A stretch of 64,000 nucleotides of DNA from Actinocatenispora sera (GTDB taxonomy: Bacteria; Actinomycetota; Actinomycetes; Mycobacteriales; Micromonosporaceae): the NCBI RefSeq assembly GCF_018324685.1, contig NZ_AP023354.1, forward strand, positions 6,096,426-6,160,425. Reading direction: 5' to 3'. A program made the position numbers and the translations under genes. The notes under the pieces are model-generated. The model ran no database searches. It was given only the letters and a program-made list of their open reading frames with translations, and was not told the origin of the DNA. Shown here piece by piece: positions 49,381 to 57,856 of the stretch. The number at the start of each line of letters is the position of its first letter. The first letter of the stretch is position 1.

Positions 49381-49627
49381 GCCGCAGCGTTGCGCCGGAC
49401 CGGCGGTACGCATCCGGGTCACGCCGGACGGGCCGATGCTGGTCGAGGGGCCGGTCGAGGTGACGCTTCCGGACGGCAGCCGGCACCGCAACGACCGGTT
49501 CGTCGTCGCACTGTGCCTGTGCCGGCGCAGCCGCCGCTACCCGTGGTGCGACACCAGCCACCGGCGTCACTCACACGGCCCGTTGGGCGCGTCCGGCAGC
49601 GGCAGCAGCAACGACGACGAGTCGTGA
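49367..49627 (+). CDS. CDGSH iron-sulfur domain protein
   Basis: Protein of 86 residues. The CDGSH motif reads CLCRRSRRYPWCDTSH, giving three Cys and one His for a labile [2Fe-2S] cluster (Gly of the name motif replaced by Thr). Such proteins act in electron transfer or Fe-S handling. The GTG start overlaps the 3' end of the methyltransferase gene by 14 bases, so the two are coupled. Its 3' end overlaps the convergent diiron gene by 61 bases. Confidence 0.88.
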   Translation: MPAVEPQRCAGPAVRIRVTPDGPMLVEGPVEVTLPDGSRHRNDRFVVALCLCRRSRRYPWCDTSHRRHSHGPLGASGSGSSNDDES

Positions 49628-50604
49628 TCCCAGGCGCGCAGCAGGTGCGCGGCAAGCCGGTCCTCCACCAGCACGGTGGCCTCGATGCCGAGTACCACGT
49701 CGGGTACCAGCTCGGGTTCGGCCTGGCACAGCGCGGCGAGCACGTCGTGCCGCATCACCTGCTCGTGCACCGCATCGGCCTCGATGTGCTCGGTGTAGTA
49801 CTCGACGCACTGCGGCGGCGCGTCCATCCGGCGCAGCGCCTCGGCCATCCGTTTGGCGCTCGGTGGGGTACTGATCTCCGCGGCGGCGAAGTGTCCGACC
49901 AGCCCGCCGCGCAGCGCCCGGTGCAACCCCAACAGCGACATCAGGTTGACCACGGCGAGCATCGGGGCGGGTACCGCGTCGAGGTAGTGCAGGTAGCCCG
50001 GGTCGAGGTCGAGGCCGGCCATCAGGTCGGCGAACAGCTGCTGGTGCACCCGCTCGCCGCGGCCGCCGCCGAACTCGTCGTACTCGACGGCCACCAGCGC
50101 GGCCTTGATCGACCCCGTCAGCCGGGGAATGACCCAGGCGTGTGGATCGGCCTCCTTCAGGTGGTACAGCGACCGGTGCACCAGGTACTCGCGCATCTGC
50201 CAGCGCTGTCCGCCGTCTCGCAACCGGTCGGCGACGCCGCTCCCGTCGACCGGGTCGACGAGCAGCTCCGCCAGCGCCTCCTGCGGGTCGGCCACCCCGG
50301 GCACCGAGTCACGGAGAGCCTGGAGGAACGTGCGTTCCAGGGCGGCCCGGAAGGCGAGTACCGACAGGTCCCACTCGCGCTCGGCCGGCACCCCGGCGAA
50401 CGACCGGTAGTGCAACTCGTAGCAGGTGTACAGGGCGAGCTGGAGGTCGGCGCCGAACGGCGCCGGGGCGCGCAGCGCCGCCTCCGGCGGGTCGGCGGTG
50501 GTGCGATCGGCGAGCGCGTCCACCAGCCAGTCGGACAGCGGGCCACGCGGCGCCGGGAGCCGCGCCCCGCGGGTCGCCCGGATGCTCTCCCCGGTCCGCG
50601 TCAT
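49567..50604 (-). CDS. Heme-oxygenase-like diiron protein (iron-containing redox enzyme family)
   Basis: Protein of 345 residues, helical, of the family annotated as iron-containing redox enzymes. Candidate metal residues: LYTCYELHYRSF (Glu, His), EYLVHRSLYHLKEADPHAW, VEYDEFGGGRGERVHQQLFA (Glu, Asp, His) and YYTEHIEADAVHEQVMRHDV (Glu, His, Asp). Related enzymes oxidise amino acids or fatty acids with O2. ATG at 50604 lies about 10 bases after the SigB/F-type -10, so the transcript may be leaderless. Confidence 0.82.
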   Translation of the reverse strand: MTRTGESIRATRGARLPAPRGPLSDWLVDALADRTTADPPEAALRAPAPFGADLQLALYTCYELHYRSFAGVPAEREWDLSVLAFRAALERTFLQALRDSVPGVADPQEALAELLVDPVDGSGVADRLRDGGQRWQMREYLVHRSLYHLKEADPHAWVIPRLTGSIKAALVAVEYDEFGGGRGERVHQQLFADLMAGLDLDPGYLHYLDAVPAPMLAVVNLMSLLGLHRALRGGLVGHFAAAEISTPPSAKRMAEALRRMDAPPQCVEYYTEHIEADAVHEQVMRHDVLAALCQAEPELVPDVVLGIEATVLVEDRLAAHLLRAWDHDSSSLLLPLPDAPNGPCE

Positions 50605-50931
50605 GCCGCGGAACTACCCCGGTCGCGCCCGGCCAAACCGAACCGCCGGCGACCGGCGGATGCGGCGCCGCGGACGGGTTGCGGGTTTGCGGGCCGCTGC
50701 ACCGGTACCCGTGCCGGCGACCCGACGGGCCGGCAAGGTTTCGGCCACCGCCGGCAGGCAACAGGACCATCGTGCGACCGGCGCGCCAGTGCCCGCCGAA
50801 TGCGGTTCGTGCCCGTCCGGCCGGAAGCGGCGGTACTGGGGCCGCCGCCGGGTATGCGACGTTCACGCCGCCCGCCTGGCATCCGCCGGATCCACCTGAC
50901 CGGCGGCCCACCCGAGCAGCGGAGGCAACCC
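50605..50931. other. Divergent promoter region
   Basis: 327 bases between the divergent diiron gene and F420-type gene. It holds the SigB/F promoter at 50614-50638 for the former and GGAGG before the latter. A weaker GTTT-N14-CGGTAC pattern on the plus strand (around 50687) is not convincing. Nothing else is recognised. Confidence 0.6.
50614..50638 (-). promoter_or_regulatory. SigB/F-type promoter of the diiron gene
   Basis: Minus strand GTTT (50638-50635), 15 bases, GGGTAG (50619-50614). The start codon is at 50604, which places the expected transcription start at or next to the ATG. Confidence 0.7.
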
Positions 50932-51903
50932 ATGGTCGGCATCGGCTACACACTGCTGTGCGAACAGTCCGGTCCGCGCGAGCTGGTGCGCTACGCCCGG
51001 CTCGCCGAACAGGCCGGCTTCGACTTCGCCGTCATCAGCGACCACACCTTCCCGTGGCTGGATTCGCAGGGCCACGCGCCGTACGCCTGGTCGGTGCTCG
51101 GCGCGGTCGCCGAGGCCACCGAGCGCATCGGGCTGATGACCTACGTGACCTGCCCGACGATGCGCTACCACCCCGCCATCGTGGCGCAGAAGGCGGCGAC
51201 CGTGCAGCTGCTGTCCGAGGGGCGGTTCACGCTCGGTCTCGGCGCCGGAGAGAACCTCAACGAGCACGTGGTCGGCCGCGACTGGCCACCGGTCAACGTC
51301 CGGCACGACATGCTGGCGGAGGCCATCGACATCATCGGCGCGCTGTTCGACGGCGGCTACGTCAACCGTGTGGGGCGGCACTACCAGATCGACTCGGCCC
51401 GGCTGTGGGACCTGCCCGACACCCGGGTCCCGATCGCCACCGCGGTGTCCGGGCCCGCGTCGGTCTCGCGGTTCGCGCCACGCTCCGACGCGATGATCGC
51501 CGTGGAGCCCAACGGCGAGCTGTGCCGGGGCTGGGACGACGCGGGCGGCACCGGCGGCCGGAAGATCGGCCAGCAGCCGGTCTCCTGGGACACCGACGAG
51601 CCGACGGCCCGGGCGCGGGCGCACGACCAGTTCCGCTGGTTCGCCGGCGGGTGGAAGGTCAACGCGGAACTTCCTGGTACGGCGGCGTTCGCGGCAGCCA
51701 CGCAGTTCGTGACGCCCGACGACGTGGCCGGCAACATCCCGTGTGGTCCAGACGAGCAACGCATCGGCGACGCGGTCGCCGGCTTCGCCGACGCGGGCTT
51801 CACCGACGTGGCGCTGTGCCAGATCGGGGACGAGAACCAGGAACGGTTCCTGTCCATGGCCGGTGCCACCCTGCTGCCCGCGCTGCGCGGCGGCACCCGG
51901 TGA
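50932..51903 (+). CDS. F420-dependent LLM-type oxidoreductase (TIGR03557-like)
   Basis: Flavin/F420-type TIM-barrel oxidoreductase of 323 residues: GIGYTLLCEQSGPRELVRYA, DFAVISDHTFPWLDSQGHAP, TCPTMRYHPAIVAQKAATVQ, GRFTLGLGAGENLNEHVVGR. These strings match the family of F420-dependent glucose-6-phosphate dehydrogenase-like enzymes; the substrate is undefined. ATG at 50932 behind GGAGG. Divergent from the diiron gene. Confidence 0.88.
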   Translation: MVGIGYTLLCEQSGPRELVRYARLAEQAGFDFAVISDHTFPWLDSQGHAPYAWSVLGAVAEATERIGLMTYVTCPTMRYHPAIVAQKAATVQLLSEGRFTLGLGAGENLNEHVVGRDWPPVNVRHDMLAEAIDIIGALFDGGYVNRVGRHYQIDSARLWDLPDTRVPIATAVSGPASVSRFAPRSDAMIAVEPNGELCRGWDDAGGTGGRKIGQQPVSWDTDEPTARARAHDQFRWFAGGWKVNAELPGTAAFAAATQFVTPDDVAGNIPCGPDEQRIGDAVAGFADAGFTDVALCQIGDENQERFLSMAGATLLPALRGGTR

Positions 51904-52026
51904 CGAGCCGTCGCAGCGCCGACAGGCCGAACGGCGATCTGCCGGTCCCGATCCCGGCCGAGCGGGTGGCGCCGTCGCAGCCCGGATCGCCGCCCGCCGA
52001 CGACGGCTGACGGGCCGCGGGCACGG

Positions 52027-53802
52027 TCAGCCGCCGGTACCGATGCCGACCGGATCCGGGCGCAGCGGGTCCGCGGCGGCCGGGCGGCTCAGCACCGCGG
52101 CGGCCTCCATCAGGGCGCCGTGCACGAACGCCTGCGGCAGGTTGCCGCGCAGCTGCCGCTGCGTGACGTCGAACTCCTCGCTGAACAGGCCGGCCGGGCC
52201 GCACGCGGTGCGGCTGCGCTCGAACCAGCGGACCGCCGCCTGCGGGTCGCCGTGCCGGTGCACCGCGATGGCGAGCATGAAGCCGCACAGCAGGAACGCG
52301 CCCTCGGCCTCACCCAGCGCGCACCCCTGGTGTTCGAACCGGAAGGCGAAACCGTCGGAGGTGAGCCGGCGCACGTACTCCCGCAGGGTCGCGAGGTTGC
52401 GCGGATCGCCGAGCGGTGTCGCGTCGCGGATCCCGGCGATCACCAACGCCGCGTCCAGGGTGGGATCGTCGGCCGCCCGCTGCCACCGGCCGGAAGGGTG
52501 GGTGCCCCATCCGCTGGCGTCGGCGACCACTGCATCGGCGAGCCCGGCCCACCGGTCCCCCGGTTCGGCCACCGCCCGCAGCCCGGCGGCGCAGATCAGC
52601 CGGCTGTGCGTCCACCGCCGCCGATCCAGCTCCCAGATTCCCGCGTCCGGCTGCTGCCAGCGCCGCTCGATCGCGGCCGCGGCGACGTCGATCGCCTGCC
52701 GCCCGGCCGCGTCCAGCCGCCCGGCGCGTTCGGCGGCGCCGAGGGCGAGCAGGGCCTCGCCGAAGATGTCGAGCTGGAACTGGTCTCGTACCTGGTTGCC
52801 GACCACGTCCGAGCCGCCCGGGTAGCCGGGCAGGCCGAGATGCCGTTCGGTCGGCACCCGCCCACCGTCCACCGTGTACGCGGGGTTGAGCCGGTCACCG
52901 TGCTCCAGCAGCCGCGCGGTGAGGAACCGGACGGCATTGTCCAGCACCGAGTGCGCCCCGGTCGCCGCGGCGGCCTGCGCCGCCATAGACTGGTCCCTGA
53001 TCCACACGTAGCGGTAGTCGTAGTTGCGGCCGGCCTCGGCACGTTCCGGCAGGCTCGCGGTCGCGGCCGCGACCATCCCGCCGTCGGCCGTGCTCATCCC
53101 GCGCAGCACGGCGTGGGCGTGCCGGACGTCGCGCTCCGCGATCGTGTTCGGGGCGAGCCGGTCGGACCGCCAGGCGTCCTCGGTGCGGCGCCAGCAGGCC
53201 GTGGGGTCCGGTGCGGCGGTCACGCCGGCACCGACGGCCAGCACCAGGTCGTGCCGCTCGCCGGCCGCCAGACTCAGCTCGGTGACGAGCCGGCCGTCGC
53301 CGTCCGGTTGGGCGTCCGGTGCACCGGTCCAGTGCCAGCGCAGCGAGCCGGACGTGCCCCGCCAGCCGTCCGCAACACGGTGCAGGTCGGCGGAGCGGTG
53401 CCGGCCGAAGCCGGCGCGCAAATCCAGCAGCACCTCGACCCGGGCGGGGCCGTCGACGGCGACCAGCTGGCGCAGCAGGACCGCCTCGTCCCGGTTGCCC
53501 GGGAACGCCAGCGCCTCCCGGCACTCGACGATCCCGTCGCCGGTGATCCACCGGCTGCGCCAGATCAGCGTGCCGTCCTCGTAGTACCCGCCCCACACGT
53601 ACCGTCCGACCGGGGTGACCAGGTAGCACCCCGCGCCGCCCAGCAGGGTGCTGAACACCGCGTCGCTGTGCCAGCGCGGTACGCACAGCCAGCTGATGTC
53701 GCCGCGCGGCCCGACCACCGCCGCCCGCTCACCGTCGGCGAGCACCGCGTACTCCCGCAGGACGTGCGGTGCCGCTTCGGAGACTTCCCATTTCCCCGCC
53801 AT
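52027..53802 (-). CDS. Glycoside hydrolase family 15-type glucanohydrolase/trehalase-like
   Basis: Protein of 591 residues. An N-terminal beta domain (ISWLCVPRWHSDAVFSTLLG; VTPVGRYVWGGYY) is followed by the (alpha/alpha)6 barrel (RNYDYRYVWIRDQSMAAQAA; NQVRDQFQLDIFGEALLALG; LCGFMLAIAVHRHGDPQAAV; GLFSEEFD), the arrangement of bacterial glucoamylase/trehalase-like GH15 enzymes. YDYRYVWIRD and the late GLFSEEFD carry candidate acidic catalytic residues. Cytoplasmic, no signal peptide. ATG at 53802 follows a SigB/F-like -10 by about 10 bases. Confidence 0.88.
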   Translation of the reverse strand: MAGKWEVSEAAPHVLREYAVLADGERAAVVGPRGDISWLCVPRWHSDAVFSTLLGGAGCYLVTPVGRYVWGGYYEDGTLIWRSRWITGDGIVECREALAFPGNRDEAVLLRQLVAVDGPARVEVLLDLRAGFGRHRSADLHRVADGWRGTSGSLRWHWTGAPDAQPDGDGRLVTELSLAAGERHDLVLAVGAGVTAAPDPTACWRRTEDAWRSDRLAPNTIAERDVRHAHAVLRGMSTADGGMVAAATASLPERAEAGRNYDYRYVWIRDQSMAAQAAAATGAHSVLDNAVRFLTARLLEHGDRLNPAYTVDGGRVPTERHLGLPGYPGGSDVVGNQVRDQFQLDIFGEALLALGAAERAGRLDAAGRQAIDVAAAAIERRWQQPDAGIWELDRRRWTHSRLICAAGLRAVAEPGDRWAGLADAVVADASGWGTHPSGRWQRAADDPTLDAALVIAGIRDATPLGDPRNLATLREYVRRLTSDGFAFRFEHQGCALGEAEGAFLLCGFMLAIAVHRHGDPQAAVRWFERSRTACGPAGLFSEEFDVTQRQLRGNLPQAFVHGALMEAAAVLSRPAAADPLRPDPVGIGTGG

Positions 53803-53811
53803 TCCCGCCAG

Positions 53812-53835
53812 ATACCCACCGGCGACGGTGGTAAC
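53812..53835 (-). promoter_or_regulatory. SigB/F-like promoter of the GH15 gene
   Basis: Minus strand GTTA (53835-53832), 14 bases, GGGTAT (53817-53812). The -10 is perfect and the -35 has one mismatch. It is embedded in a palindrome (cgacggt-ggta-accgtcg, 53823-53840). Confidence 0.55.
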
Positions 53836-53862
53836 CGTCGGCGCCGGGCGGGCACTCGGGTC

Positions 53863-53887
53863 GTTTGGCCGTGCGCCCGCTGGGTAC
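53863..53887 (+). promoter_or_regulatory. SigB/F-type promoter of the DUF3040 gene
   Basis: GTTT (53863-53866), 15 bases, GGGTAC (53882-53887), about 39 bases before the ATG. It faces away from the GH15 promoter 27 bases to the left. Confidence 0.7.
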
Positions 53888-53925
53888 ACCGACCGCGCAG
53901 GGCACGGAAGCGAAGGGCACGAACG

Positions 53926-54204
53926 ATGCTCAGTTCCGAGGAACGCCAACGCCTGGCGGACATGGCGGTCGAGATCGCCCACGACGACCGGCGGTTCGCC
54001 GACGGTCTACGGAACGGCAGACCGTGCGCGCCGCGGGAGCTGCGCTGGGGTGGCGGCCGGATCACCGTCTTCCTGCTCACGATCGCCGTCCTCGCCGCCA
54101 GCATCGTGCTGGCCGCCACCGGCGTGACGATGCTCGGGATGTGTTCGCTGCCGGCGGTCGGCATCGCCCTCGGCTGGGTGATCCGCGGCTGGTACCGCCA
54201 CTGA
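53926..54204 (+). CDS. DUF3040 membrane protein
   Basis: Protein of 92 residues. It begins MLSSEERQRLADMAVEIAHD, the DUF3040 N-terminal helix, followed by two hydrophobic segments (ITVFLLTIAVLAASIVLAAT; MCSLPAVGIALGWVIRGWY). DUF3040 proteins are common in actinobacteria and their role is unknown. Promoter of SigB/F type upstream. Confidence 0.85.
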   Translation: MLSSEERQRLADMAVEIAHDDRRFADGLRNGRPCAPRELRWGGGRITVFLLTIAVLAASIVLAATGVTMLGMCSLPAVGIALGWVIRGWYRH

Positions 54205-54404
54205 CCGCCACCGGGAATTGCGTCCCGGCCAGGTTTGCCGGCAGCGAATCCGGGCAGGACGGCCGGGTTGGCGCAGCCGCGAGGTGGCGTTGGGGGGCAC
54301 CACCGGTCAGCGGATGACGTCGACGGGATCGAGGTCCTGTCCAACCCGACGCGCAGGGCCTCGGTTCCTGCCCGCGGAATGTGCGGCACGGTGTTCGCGA
54401 CGGC

Positions 54405-54436
54405 GCCCCGGCCGGACTGCCAACTCGGGCCGGGGC
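54405..54436 (-). terminator. Terminator hairpin after the catalase gene
   Basis: Nine-base arms (gccccggcc and complement), 14-base loop, 11 bases past the catalase stop on the minus strand. The remaining 200 bases toward the DUF3040 stop show no gene. Confidence 0.65.
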
Positions 54437-54447
54437 GGTGCCGGGGC

Positions 54448-56604
54448 TCAGGCGGCGACGGCGTCGACGTCGCGGGTGAAGATCCGGTGCTTGGCCAGTG
54501 CCGCCACGAAGTCGTCGAGGAAGCGGCGCCACGCATCGGAATCGGCCGGATCGGCGATCAGCACGACACCCTGTTCCGCCCCGTCGACGGAGGCCTCCGG
54601 CAGCGCCGCGTCCAGCAGCCCGGCCACCAGGTCGGCGCCGGCACCGATCCCGGCGACCGGCTTGCCGTGCTTGTACGCCTCCAGCACGTAGTGCCTCGCC
54701 TCGCCGTCGGCCCCGATCGCGGCCACAGCCTCGGGGCCGTCGGGTACCAGCACCGCGTCGTACAGCACCGAGGACACGGTGGTGTGCGCACGAGCCGCCG
54801 ACACCGTGTCACCGTCGGCGGTGGAGAGCTCGCCGTCGTGCAGACCGAGCAGTTCCGGCTGCGCGCCGCGCTCGGTCAGCGCGTCCAGCAGCGGGCGCAA
54901 CGTGCCGCCCGCCAGGCCGTCCGCGGCCAGCACCGCGACGGTGCGGGTACCGATGCCGTCGCCGGCCAGGTTCGCCATGCTCAACGCCGGCGAGCTGCGG
55001 CCGTGGTTGGTGGTCGTCGCGGTCGGCTCGTCGACGCCGATCCCCTGCGCCACGGCAACCGCGAGGTCGTGGTCGATCTCGTTGATCCGGTCGACGGCCC
55101 GCTCGCGTACGTGCCGGTGCTCGCACTTGCCGAGCTCGAACCGGAACGCCGCGACGATGTGCTCGCGTTCCCAGTCGGCCATCGAGTTCCAGAACAGCGT
55201 CGCCTGGCTGTAGAAGTCCTGGAAGCTCGGGCTGCGCTCGCGGATCTTCGTACCGCTGACCGTCTGCGTGTAGTGCGCGTACGCGCCCGCGTCGGGCGAC
55301 GCGGTCACCGGGCAACCGCCCGGGTTCAGCGAGTTCGGCGTGTAGCTCGCCGTCCCGACGTGGACGTCCTGCTGGCCGTACCCGTCGCGCTGGTTGTTGG
55401 TGACCCGGGCGACCGGCCGGTTCACCGGCAGCTGGGCGAAGTTCGGCCCGCCGAGCCGGATCAGCTGGGTGTCCAGGTAGGAGAAGTTGCGCGCCTGCAG
55501 CAGCGGATCGTTGGTGAAGTCGATCCCCGGCACGACGTTGGCGGTGTGGAAGGCGACCTGCTCGGTCTCGGCGAAGAAGTTGTCCGGGTTGCGGTCGAGC
55601 ACCATCCGTCCGATCGGCCGGACCGGCACCTGCTCCTCTGGGATGATCTTCGTCGCGTCGAGCAGGTCGAAGTCGAACGCGTGCTCGTCCTGCTCGCCGA
55701 CCAGCTGCACGCCCAGCTCCCACTCCGGGTACTGGCCGTGCTCGATCGCCGTCCACAGATCGCGCCGGTTGAAGTCCGGATCCTTGCCGGCGCACTTCTG
55801 CGCCTCGTCCCAGACCAGCGAGTGCACGCCGAGCAGCGGCCTCCAGTGGAACTTGACGAACGTGCCCTGCCCGGCGGCGTTGACGAACCGGAAGGTGTGC
55901 ACGCCGAAGCCCTGCATCATCCGGTAGCTGCGCGGGATCGCCCGGTCGGACATCAGCCACATCACCGTGTGCATCGCCTCCGGCTGCAGCGACACGAAGT
56001 CCCAGAACGTGTCGTGCGCAGACGCGGCCTGCGGCATCTCGCTGTTCGGTTCCGGCTTGACCGAGTGCACGAAGTCCGGGAACTTGATGCCGTCCTGGAT
56101 GAAGAAGACCGGAAAGCTGTTGCCGACGAGGTCGTAGTTTCCCTGCCGGGTATAGAACTTGGTCGCGAAGCCACGCACGTCGCGAACCGTGTCGGCCGAA
56201 CCGCGCGACCCGGCCACGGTGGAGAACCGGACGAACACCGGCGTCTCGAGCTCCGGGTCCTGCAGGAAGTCGGCGCGGGTCACGTCCGCCATCGACTCGT
56301 AGACCCGGAACCGGCCGTACGCGCCGGCACCGCGGGCGTGCACGACCCGTTCCGGGATCCGCTCGTGGTCGAAGTGGGTGATCTTCTCGCGAGCGTGGAA
56401 ATCCTCCAGCAGCGTGGGACCGCGATCCCCGGCCCGCAGCGAGTCGTCGGTCTGCGCGACTCGTACCCCCTGATCGGTGGTGAGGTGGTGGCCGGCCGGG
56501 TCGTTGCGCGCGGCGTCGAGGTTCCGCTGCTTGTCGAATCCGCGTTCGGTCGACTGCGGTCCGTTCCCCGCGGGCCGCTCGCCCTCGGGCTGCTGGTGGG
56601 CCAT
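54448..56604 (-). CDS. katE: Large-subunit catalase (HPII/KatE type)
   Basis: Monofunctional heme catalase of 718 residues with the extra C-terminal class I glutamine-amidotransferase-like domain of large catalases. Motifs: the catalytic His region [35 protein letters not shown] (distal Asn side), the proximal heme-ligand Tyr region [20 protein letters not shown], and [16 protein letters not shown]-terminal flavodoxin-like domain: [51 protein letters not shown] at 56604 behind GGAGA. A SigB/F-type promoter lies about 100 bases upstream. Confidence 0.93.
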   Translation of the reverse strand: MAHQQPEGERPAGNGPQSTERGFDKQRNLDAARNDPAGHHLTTDQGVRVAQTDDSLRAGDRGPTLLEDFHAREKITHFDHERIPERVVHARGAGAYGRFRVYESMADVTRADFLQDPELETPVFVRFSTVAGSRGSADTVRDVRGFATKFYTRQGNYDLVGNSFPVFFIQDGIKFPDFVHSVKPEPNSEMPQAASAHDTFWDFVSLQPEAMHTVMWLMSDRAIPRSYRMMQGFGVHTFRFVNAAGQGTFVKFHWRPLLGVHSLVWDEAQKCAGKDPDFNRRDLWTAIEHGQYPEWELGVQLVGEQDEHAFDFDLLDATKIIPEEQVPVRPIGRMVLDRNPDNFFAETEQVAFHTANVVPGIDFTNDPLLQARNFSYLDTQLIRLGGPNFAQLPVNRPVARVTNNQRDGYGQQDVHVGTASYTPNSLNPGGCPVTASPDAGAYAHYTQTVSGTKIRERSPSFQDFYSQATLFWNSMADWEREHIVAAFRFELGKCEHRHVRERAVDRINEIDHDLAVAVAQGIGVDEPTATTTNHGRSSPALSMANLAGDGIGTRTVAVLAADGLAGGTLRPLLDALTERGAQPELLGLHDGELSTADGDTVSAARAHTTVSSVLYDAVLVPDGPEAVAAIGADGEARHYVLEAYKHGKPVAGIGAGADLVAGLLDAALPEASVDGAEQGVVLIADPADSDAWRRFLDDFVAALAKHRIFTRDVDAVAA

Positions 56605-56699
56605 CACCGTCTCCTCGCCGTCCGCCACTCGGCGCCACCAGCGGCGGTCGCTCCAGACCGTCGACCACACCACGGTGACGCACTCCTGCCCGCAGCCCG

Positions 56700-56724
56700 C
56701 TACCCGGACCGTCCGCCGACAAAC
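56700..56724 (-). promoter_or_regulatory. SigB/F-type promoter of katE
   Basis: Minus strand GTTT (56724-56721), 15 bases, GGGTAG (56705-56700). The ATG is 96 bases downstream. Confidence 0.7.
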
Positions 56725-56842
56725 CCTTCGGCGGGGTTCCGGTGTGCCTGCGGCCGCGCGCACCGCCTCGGACTGCTGCGGATCGGCTCCACGGCGTGGT
56801 TCGGCGATCGCCTTCTCCGGCTCCTCCATCGGCGTCGTCGGT

Positions 56843-56867
56843 GTTTGGCGTGCCTGCTGCCGGGTAT
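56843..56867 (+). promoter_or_regulatory. SigB/F-type promoter of the DUF2795 gene
   Basis: GTTT (56843-56846), 15 bases, GGGTAT (56862-56867), 42 bases before the ATG. A full consensus match. Confidence 0.75.
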
Positions 56868-56908
56868 CGCCCACACATCGATCGGAATCGGCACCCGAAG
56901 GAGGCACC

Positions 56909-57340
56909 ATGCCCATCGATCCGCAACCGGGCAGCAGCACCAACAGCCCGCGCCGGGACGACGAGCTCGCGGCCGAAACCTCCGGGTACACCCAGGGCGG
57001 CGGTGGCGCGCCGCGAGTCGAGGAATGGCGCGAGCCGGGGCCGGCCGGCGAGGATCAGCCGGCGCCGGGCGAACTCGACGAGTCCGCCGGCGTCGGTGGC
57101 AGCCCACCGGGCATGGACGCCGGGGACGTGGCCGGCCGCAGCGAGCTGGCCCGGTACGTGTCGCCGTCGGCGTTCCCGGGCGATCGGGCGGCGCTGGTGG
57201 CGTCGGCACGCGACAACAATGCACCGGACGCCATCGTCGGCCAGCTCGACGGACTGCCCGAGGGACGCCGGTACGTCAACGTCAGTGCGGTGTGGGAGGC
57301 GCTCGGGCACGGCGTCGAGGCCGACGATCAGCGCTTCTGA
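56909..57340 (+). CDS. DUF2795-domain protein
   Basis: Protein of 143 residues. The N-terminal half is Gly/Pro/Glu-rich and disordered. The C-terminal DUF2795 domain reads ARYVSPSAFPGDRAALVASA, NNAPDAIVGQLDGLPEGRRY and VNVSAVWEALGHG. DUF2795 proteins are small actinobacterial stress-linked proteins of unknown function. ATG behind AAGGAGG and a full SigB/F promoter. The membrane-protein gene follows after 62 bases. Confidence 0.82.
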   Translation: MPIDPQPGSSTNSPRRDDELAAETSGYTQGGGGAPRVEEWREPGPAGEDQPAPGELDESAGVGGSPPGMDAGDVAGRSELARYVSPSAFPGDRAALVASARDNNAPDAIVGQLDGLPEGRRYVNVSAVWEALGHGVEADDQRF

Positions 57341-57402
57341 GCTCTCGGCCAGCCCGGGTCATCACCCGGCCGGCGTTGGACCTGCCACGACGGATGGTGA
57401 CC

Positions 57403-57831
57403 ATGGATCTGGCGAGCAGCATCGGAATCGGGCTGATCGGCATCGTGCTCGGCGTCGCGGGCCGCATGCTCGGCCCGCGACCGACCGCACCGCAAGCGTT
57501 CGGCTGCGCGGTCGCCGGCGTGGTCGGGGGCGAGCTCGGCGTGCTGCTGGGCTCCCGCGCCTCCCGCGGCGAGTTCCAGTGGATCGGCGGCATCGTGCTG
57601 GCGGCGCTGTTCGTCGCCGCCGCGGTGGCCTGGTTCGTGCTGCGTCGCGCGCCGTACCCGCCGCACAACAACACGCCGCGCCGCATCGACCCGGACGACG
57701 TCGAGGCGCAGCTGGCCGAGCGGAGCCGGAGCGGCACGCCGGATCGCCACGACGTGGCACGCGACCACGAGGCGAACGACGATGCTCACGGCAATACCGG
57801 GGCCAGCTGCAGACCGGACGGAAGCCGCTGA
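57403..57831 (+). CDS. Small membrane protein, GlsB/YeaQ-like
   Basis: Protein of 142 residues with three hydrophobic segments (IGIGLIGIVLGVAGRML; AFGCAVAGVVGGELGVLLGS; GGIVLAALFVAAAVAWFVLR) and a charged C-terminal tail of about 55 residues. The glycine-rich helices resemble the transglycosylase-associated (GlsB/YeaQ/YmgE) family. ATG at 57403 has GGTGA upstream; ATG at 57394 is in frame. Probably in one operon with the DUF2795 gene. Confidence 0.7.
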   Translation: MDLASSIGIGLIGIVLGVAGRMLGPRPTAPQAFGCAVAGVVGGELGVLLGSRASRGEFQWIGGIVLAALFVAAAVAWFVLRRAPYPPHNNTPRRIDPDDVEAQLAERSRSGTPDRHDVARDHEANDDAHGNTGASCRPDGSR

Positions 57832-57856
57832 GCGCCGGCGCCGCGGCGGCACGGGC

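Larger units (their letters stand above)
56605..56908. other. Divergent promoter region of katE and the DUF2795 gene
   Basis: 304 bases with two SigB/F-type promoters facing outward (56700-56724 minus, 56843-56867 plus) and AAGGAGG before the DUF2795 start. No reading frame of its own is credible here. Confidence 0.7.

Noticed and set aside
50687-50712. Plus-strand GTTT-N14-CGGTAC pattern before the F420-type gene
   Set aside because: The -10 lacks the first G of GGGTA and the site is more than 200 bases from the start, so it is much weaker than the other SigB/F-type sites.
51900-52010. 36-residue frame starting with GTGA overlap after the F420-type gene
   Set aside because: Low-complexity Pro/Ala/Ser composition, no ribosome site and no similarity seen. 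The overlap alone is not enough.
54235-57831. 1198-residue plus-strand open frame
   Set aside because: Most is antisense to katE; only its last 142 residues, from 57403, look real and are annotated as the membrane protein.
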